Part shown: one piece after another, positions 60,804 through 64,000 of the stretch
How the letters are laid out: each line of letters opens with the position of its first letter
How positions within the stretch are numbered: the first letter of the stretch is position 1
Assembly: GCF_000732925.1 (NCBI RefSeq)
Contig: NZ_CP008953.1
Location: 496,001-560,000, forward strand
DNA: 64,000 nucleotides
Reading direction: 5' to 3'
Source of the DNA: Amycolatopsis japonica
Lineage (GTDB): Bacteria; Actinomycetota; Actinomycetes; Mycobacteriales; Pseudonocardiaceae
The notes under the pieces: model-generated
What the model was told of the DNA's origin: nothing
Databases searched by the model: none
Seen by the model: the letters and a program-made list of their open reading frames with translations, nothing else
Translations under genes and position numbers: made by a program

Positions 60804-60850
60804 AGGCCTCCTTGAGGGACTCTGGGTCCCTCAAGGAGGCCTTCACGGAC
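60796..60850. repeat. family A palindrome (55 bp), copy 4
   Basis: Identical to the copy at 41649-41703 (loop TCTGG) and inverted relative to those at 8619 and 22028. It contains the ureD TGA in its left arm and ends 10 bp before the lipase stop on the other strand. Confidence 0.9.
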
Positions 60851-60860
60851 CGACTCCCCG

Positions 60861-61952
60861 TCAGAACTTCGTGCCCAGCCAGGTCATCGCGACCGGCCCG
60901 CCCGCCGAGACGCCACCGATGTGTTCCAGCAGCGGGAATTCCTGCCAGGTGACGTCGGCGCCGAGGGCCTGGTAACGGTCGCGCAGGCCCTTGCCGACCG
61001 CCAGCGGGATCAGTTCGTCCAGCGACGCGTGGTACAGGAAGACCGGCGCGCCCGGTTTGGTCTTGCCCGCCAGGTTCTCGCCGAGCCTGGCCTGCCAGCG
61101 CGGGTCCGACGAAACGTTCGGAACGGTCGTGAAGTCGTTGAGCCGTGCGAAAGGCGCCGCCGCGCCGAGTTCCACGGTGCACGCTTCCTTGACCTTCGCG
61201 ACGGCCTTCTCGCCCTTCGCGTTGAGCACGTCGGTGAACGGCAGTTCCGGATACGCGGTCGCGTAACCGACGGCCGCGCCGAGCACCAGTCCGAACGCCG
61301 GACCACCGTCGTTGAACTTCAGGACCGCGTTCAGATCCGCCGGGACCCCGCCTTCCGCGACACCGACCAGGTTGACGTCGGGTGCGTAGGACGGCTGCAG
61401 TTCACCGGCGAACGCCGCGGCCTGGCCTCCTTGCGAGTAACCGAAAACGCCGACCGGCCCGGTCTTGGACAGGCCCGCTTCGGGGACCCGGGAGGCGGCG
61501 CGGGCGGCGTCGAGGACGGCCCGGCCTTCGGACTGGCCGACGGCGTAGGTGTGTGTGCCCGGGGTGCCGAGGCCTTCGTAGTCGGTCACGACGACCGCCC
61601 AGCCGCGCGAAAGCGCTTGGCTCATCAGGAGGACTTCGTTCTCGGACCCGTTCGTCAGCCGGGTCGACGGCGCGCAGCGGTCGCCGAGGCCGTGGGTGCC
61701 GACGGCGTAGCTGACCAGCGGGCGCGCGCCCTTCGTCCATGGCGTGTGCGGGACCAGCAGGATGCCCGACACCGTGTTCGGCTGTCCCGTCGCCGACGTG
61801 GAGCGGTAGTGGAGTTTCCAGGCCTTCGCCGGGGCGGTGGCGACGACCGATTTGTAGTCGACCAGGTCCCCGGGCGCGCTCGGCGCGGCTTGCGCGGCGG
61901 GCGCGCCGATCAGGGTGGCTGCGAGGGCCGAGACCAGAACTGTCCGAAGCAC
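60861..61952 (-). CDS. secreted lipase (LIP family)
   Basis: A 363-residue secreted hydrolase. The signal peptide is VLRTVLVSALAATLIGAPAAQA. The alpha/beta-hydrolase core includes the nucleophile elbow GYSQGG (Ser near residue 180), VVVTDYEGLGTPGTHTY before it, DELIPL and a final H in LLEHIGG. This matches the secretory lipase family (LipA/LIP type), hydrolysing acylglycerols or esters outside the cell. GTG 61952 has GGAGG 5 bp upstream. A TetR gene lies divergently 91 bp away; GGTAA and TTACC half-sites in that gap (61968, 62022) could be operator parts. Confidence 0.85.
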   Translation of the reverse strand: MLRTVLVSALAATLIGAPAAQAAPSAPGDLVDYKSVVATAPAKAWKLHYRSTSATGQPNTVSGILLVPHTPWTKGARPLVSYAVGTHGLGDRCAPSTRLTNGSENEVLLMSQALSRGWAVVVTDYEGLGTPGTHTYAVGQSEGRAVLDAARAASRVPEAGLSKTGPVGVFGYSQGGQAAAFAGELQPSYAPDVNLVGVAEGGVPADLNAVLKFNDGGPAFGLVLGAAVGYATAYPELPFTDVLNAKGEKAVAKVKEACTVELGAAAPFARLNDFTTVPNVSSDPRWQARLGENLAGKTKPGAPVFLYHASLDELIPLAVGKGLRDRYQALGADVTWQEFPLLEHIGGVSAGGPVAMTWLGTKF

Positions 61953-62043
61953 CGTTGCCTCCAGTTTGGTAATCGAGATTTTCGCAATGTAGGCGCTGTT
62001 GCTAGCATCTGGCAATCCCTGTTACCGAATCGGGGGAGGTCGA

Positions 62044-62664
62044 GTGGCCCGCACCTATGGCGGGGTCGCGCCCGAGCAACGGCGCGCCGAACGGCGTGAA
62101 CGCCTGCTCCTGGCGGCCCTGGACCTGTTCACCTCGACGGGCTACCAGCAGGCGAAGATCACCGAGTTGTGCACCCGCGCGGGTGTCTCCACGCGGAACT
62201 TCTACGAGGAGTTCGAGAGCAAGGAGAAGGTGCTGCTCACCCTGCACGAGCGGATCAACGCGCTCGCGCTGGAGCATGTCACCGGCACCCTGGAACGGCT
62301 GGAGGACGCCGACGCGGTCACCCGGATCGGGACGCTGCTGGACGTCTTCGTCAGCACGGTCACGTCGGATCCCCGGATGCCGCGGCTGAACTACGTCGAG
62401 GCCGTCGGGGTCAGCGCCGCTTTGGAGGCACAGCACCAGGAATGGGTCGACCGGTGGGCCGCGTTCATCGAAGCCGAGGCCCGGCACGCCGCCGTGCACG
62501 GCGTGGCGCCCGATCGCGACTACCACCTGACGGCGATCGCGCTCGTCGGCGCGGCGACCGGTCTGCTGCGCGAGTGGCAGGCGCACACCCCGCCGCTGCC
62601 GGTCGCCGACGTCGCCGCCGAACTCCGGGCCCTGATGCTCGCCGCGATCACCCGGCCCGCCTGA
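62044..62664 (+). CDS. TetR family regulator divergent from a lipase
   Basis: A 206-residue TetR protein; helix-turn-helix KITELCTRAGVSTRNFYEEFESKEKVLLTLH at about residues 38-68. The remainder is helical with an effector-binding appearance. GTG 62044 has GGGGGAGG about 6 bp upstream. The head-to-head layout with the lipase gene suggests that it represses that gene and responds to a fatty acid or related compound; this is inferred from position. Confidence 0.82.
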   Translation: MARTYGGVAPEQRRAERRERLLLAALDLFTSTGYQQAKITELCTRAGVSTRNFYEEFESKEKVLLTLHERINALALEHVTGTLERLEDADAVTRIGTLLDVFVSTVTSDPRMPRLNYVEAVGVSAALEAQHQEWVDRWAAFIEAEARHAAVHGVAPDRDYHLTAIALVGAATGLLREWQAHTPPLPVADVAAELRALMLAAITRPA

Positions 62665-62673
62665 CCGCCCCCT

Positions 62674-62735
62674 GCGTTTCGTCCTCTGAATGCGGTCCTT
62701 GCACACGCAAGTACCGCATTCAGAGGACGAAACGC
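62674..62735. repeat. family D palindrome (62 bp) with nested hairpin
   Basis: Arms GCGTTTCGTCCTCTGAATGC... (23 bp, perfect) at 62674-62696 and 62713-62735. The loop itself contains CTTGC-ACAC-GCAAG, so the stem continues after a C/T mismatch. It separates the converging TetR and conservon GTPase genes, ending 1 bp before the GTPase stop codon. Confidence 0.85.
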
Positions 62736-62736
62736 G

Positions 62737-63330
62737 TCAGGAAGCGGCGGAGGCGCGCCGGAAGGTGTTGTGCAGCACGGCCAGCAGCGCGTCCCGCACG
62801 GAGAGGCGCTGCCGCGCGTCGAAGGTGATCAGCGGGACGTCCTCGCTCACCGCGAGCGCCCACCGCACGTCTTCGAGGTCGTGTTTGAGCGAGCCGTCGA
62901 AGACGTTCACCCCGACCACGAACGGCAATCCGGCCTTCTCGAAGTAGTCGACGGCCGGGTAGCAGTCGTCGAGCCGCCGGGTGTCGACGATGACGAGCGC
63001 GCCGAGCGCGCCCAGCACGAGGTCGTGCCACATGAACCCGAACCGGTCCTGCCCCGGCGTGCCGAAGAGATACAGCTTCACCTCTTCGTCGATGGTGATG
63101 CAGCCGAAGTCCAGCGCCACGGTGGTGGTGGTCTTCGACGGCACCTCCCCGCCGGAGCCGTCGACGGCCGCGCCCGCCGAGGTCATGGCCGCCTCGGTGG
63201 TCAGCGGTTTGATCTCGGAGATCGCGCCGACGGTGGTCGTCTTGCCGACCCCGAACCCGCCGGCGATGACGATCTTGACCGGTGTCGGCGGTTTGGCCGA
63301 CGCCGGTTCAGCGAATTGCTTCGAGTCCAC
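62737..63330 (-). CDS. cvnD: conservon GTP/ATP-binding protein (CvnD type)
   Basis: A 197-residue small GTPase-like protein of the actinobacterial conservon. The P-loop is GGFGVGKTT (residues ~24-32), a switch-like FGTPGQDRF is near 88-96, and G4 is degenerate (NVFDG). It works with the Roadblock and DUF742 proteins and a membrane sensor kinase in a signalling complex analogous to G-protein systems. GTG 63330 overlaps the end of the DUF742 gene by 23 bp, as is usual in these clusters. Confidence 0.92.
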   Translation of the reverse strand: MDSKQFAEPASAKPPTPVKIVIAGGFGVGKTTTVGAISEIKPLTTEAAMTSAGAAVDGSGGEVPSKTTTTVALDFGCITIDEEVKLYLFGTPGQDRFGFMWHDLVLGALGALVIVDTRRLDDCYPAVDYFEKAGLPFVVGVNVFDGSLKHDLEDVRWALAVSEDVPLITFDARQRLSVRDALLAVLHNTFRRASAAS

Positions 63331-63688
63331 GAATGACCCTTTCGATCATGCCGAGGTCCTGGGTGAAGGCTCCCGCCGGGCGACGGAGCACGACGTAGCC
63401 GAGTGCGGCGAGATCCGCCACGAGCACCCTGGCCACGCCGATGTGCAGGCCGAGCATCGCCGCCACTTCGGCGACGGATTTCGTTTCCCGGCAAAGGGAA
63501 ACGATCTCCCGTCGTTCGAAGGTCAGCCGCGCGTGCGACGCCGCGCCGAGCCTGCTCGTGAGCACTTGAGCCTCGATTTCGAGCGTGCCGTCCACCGGCT
63601 GCGCGCGGCCGGCGGTGAGCAGATACGGGCGTAGCGGCGAGATGCCCTGTTCGGCGCCTCGCGGCTGGGGTACCTGATCGTCGCTCAT
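63308..63688 (-). CDS. cvnC: DUF742 protein (CvnC type)
   Basis: A 126-residue DUF742 protein. The family segments RPYLLTAGRAQP, RREIVSLCRETKSVAEVAAMLGLHIGVARVLVADLAALGYV are complete and resemble a winged-helix core. It lies between the Roadblock and GTPase genes of the conservon, 20 bp after the former. It is thought to help assemble the signalling complex. Confidence 0.9.
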   Translation of the reverse strand: MSDDQVPQPRGAEQGISPLRPYLLTAGRAQPVDGTLEIEAQVLTSRLGAASHARLTFERREIVSLCRETKSVAEVAAMLGLHIGVARVLVADLAALGYVVLRRPAGAFTQDLGMIERVIRGLEAIR

Positions 63689-63708
63689 TCCCTTGTCCCC
63701 TCGTCAGT

Positions 63709-64000
63709 TCAGCTGCCGACGCTCTTCTTGAGTTCCTCGATCAGCGCGGGGGTGAGCACCTCGGTGGCGCGGTTGGCGAACATCGCCATCTCGTAGGCGA
63801 TCGTGCCGAGACTGGCCTGCTTGGTGGCGAGCACGCCGAGCGAACAGCCGATGCTGATCGTGCAGACCAGCAGGTAGCCCTGCTCCAGCTCGATGATGAT
63901 CTTGTCGGGCGAACCGAGCGGGTGGCTCTCGGAGACACCGTGCGCGAGGCCGAGCATCGCCGAGCAGATCGCGGCCAGCCGGTCGGCGTTGGCGCGTTCC
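63709..64000 (-). CDS. cvnB: Roadblock/LC7 protein (CvnB type), partial at the window edge
   Basis: The frame stays open to the right edge, giving the last ~96 residues (ERANADRLAAICSAMLGLAHG...VLTPALIEELKKSV). The Roadblock/LC7 fold is clear from ADRLAAICSAMLGLA and GYLLVCTISIGCSLGVLATKQASLG. The N-terminus and, probably, a cvnA sensor kinase lie outside the window. It acts as a regulator of the CvnD GTPase. Confidence 0.88.
   Translation of the reverse strand, partial: ERANADRLAAICSAMLGLAHGVSESHPLGSPDKIIIELEQGYLLVCTISIGCSLGVLATKQASLGTIAYEMAMFANRATEVLTPALIEELKKSVGS

Overview
The window is high-GC chromosomal DNA from an actinomycete, most likely a Pseudonocardiales member close to Amycolatopsis. 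This is inferred from codon bias, GTG/TTG starts, DmdR/IdeR-type iron boxes, a Roadblock-DUF742-GTPase conservon, SepH, and a gene order (yccF, cold-shock protein, DUF2771, MFS, DUF3027, DUF2530, MarR, TrmH methylase, DUF2537, SepH, SerC, citrate synthase 2) that recalls, from memory, the Mycobacterium tuberculosis Rv0870c-Rv0889c backbone with many genes inserted between. I see no phage, transposase, CRISPR array, tRNA or rRNA.

Layout. 0-8.5 kb: end of a NagD-like HAD phosphatase, a metallophosphoesterase, a yccF/phzF pair, an acyl-CoA synthetase, a secreted HAF-repeat protein, an R2-like ligand-binding oxidase with its TetR regulator, a HAD hydrolase and a cold-shock protein. 8.5-20.9 kb: DUF2771 lipoprotein, MFS transporter, glutaminyl cyclase-like lipoprotein, DUF3027 protein overlapping an Hsp90/sacsin-like ATPase, purine permease, and a MarR-MFS operon. 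21-29.8 kb: an SDR gene and a heme oxygenase each behind an iron box, arylamine N-acetyltransferase, superoxide dismutase, a membrane serine hydrolase, glutamate-cysteine ligase. 30-43 kb: TrmH methylase, DUF2537, YjbR, SepH, an OmpR-type two-component system, a secreted alpha-L-fucosidase, a lipoprotein-adaptor-MacB-like efflux operon, a GT87 mannosyltransferase and SerC. 43-56 kb: a five-gene coupled operon (ABC exporter, sensor kinase, regulator, serine hydrolase), an AbiEi/AbiEii toxin-antitoxin pair, TetR/MFS, an EphD-like hydrolase-SDR fusion with its TetR, and citrate synthase 2. 56-64 kb: urease ureABCFGD, a secreted lipase with divergent TetR, and the cvnBCD conservon (cvnB cut by the window edge).

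The most unusual feature is between the genes. Nearly every junction of two converging genes that has room carries a long hairpin. These belong to at least six recurring families, including four identical 55-bp palindromes found in both orientations. Several hairpins supply the stop codon, and in one case the whole C-terminal tail, of the neighbouring protein. A separate family of 21-bp tandem units recurs at three intergenic sites. Operon partners are commonly joined by 4-nt ATGA or GTGA overlaps, which fixes many starts.
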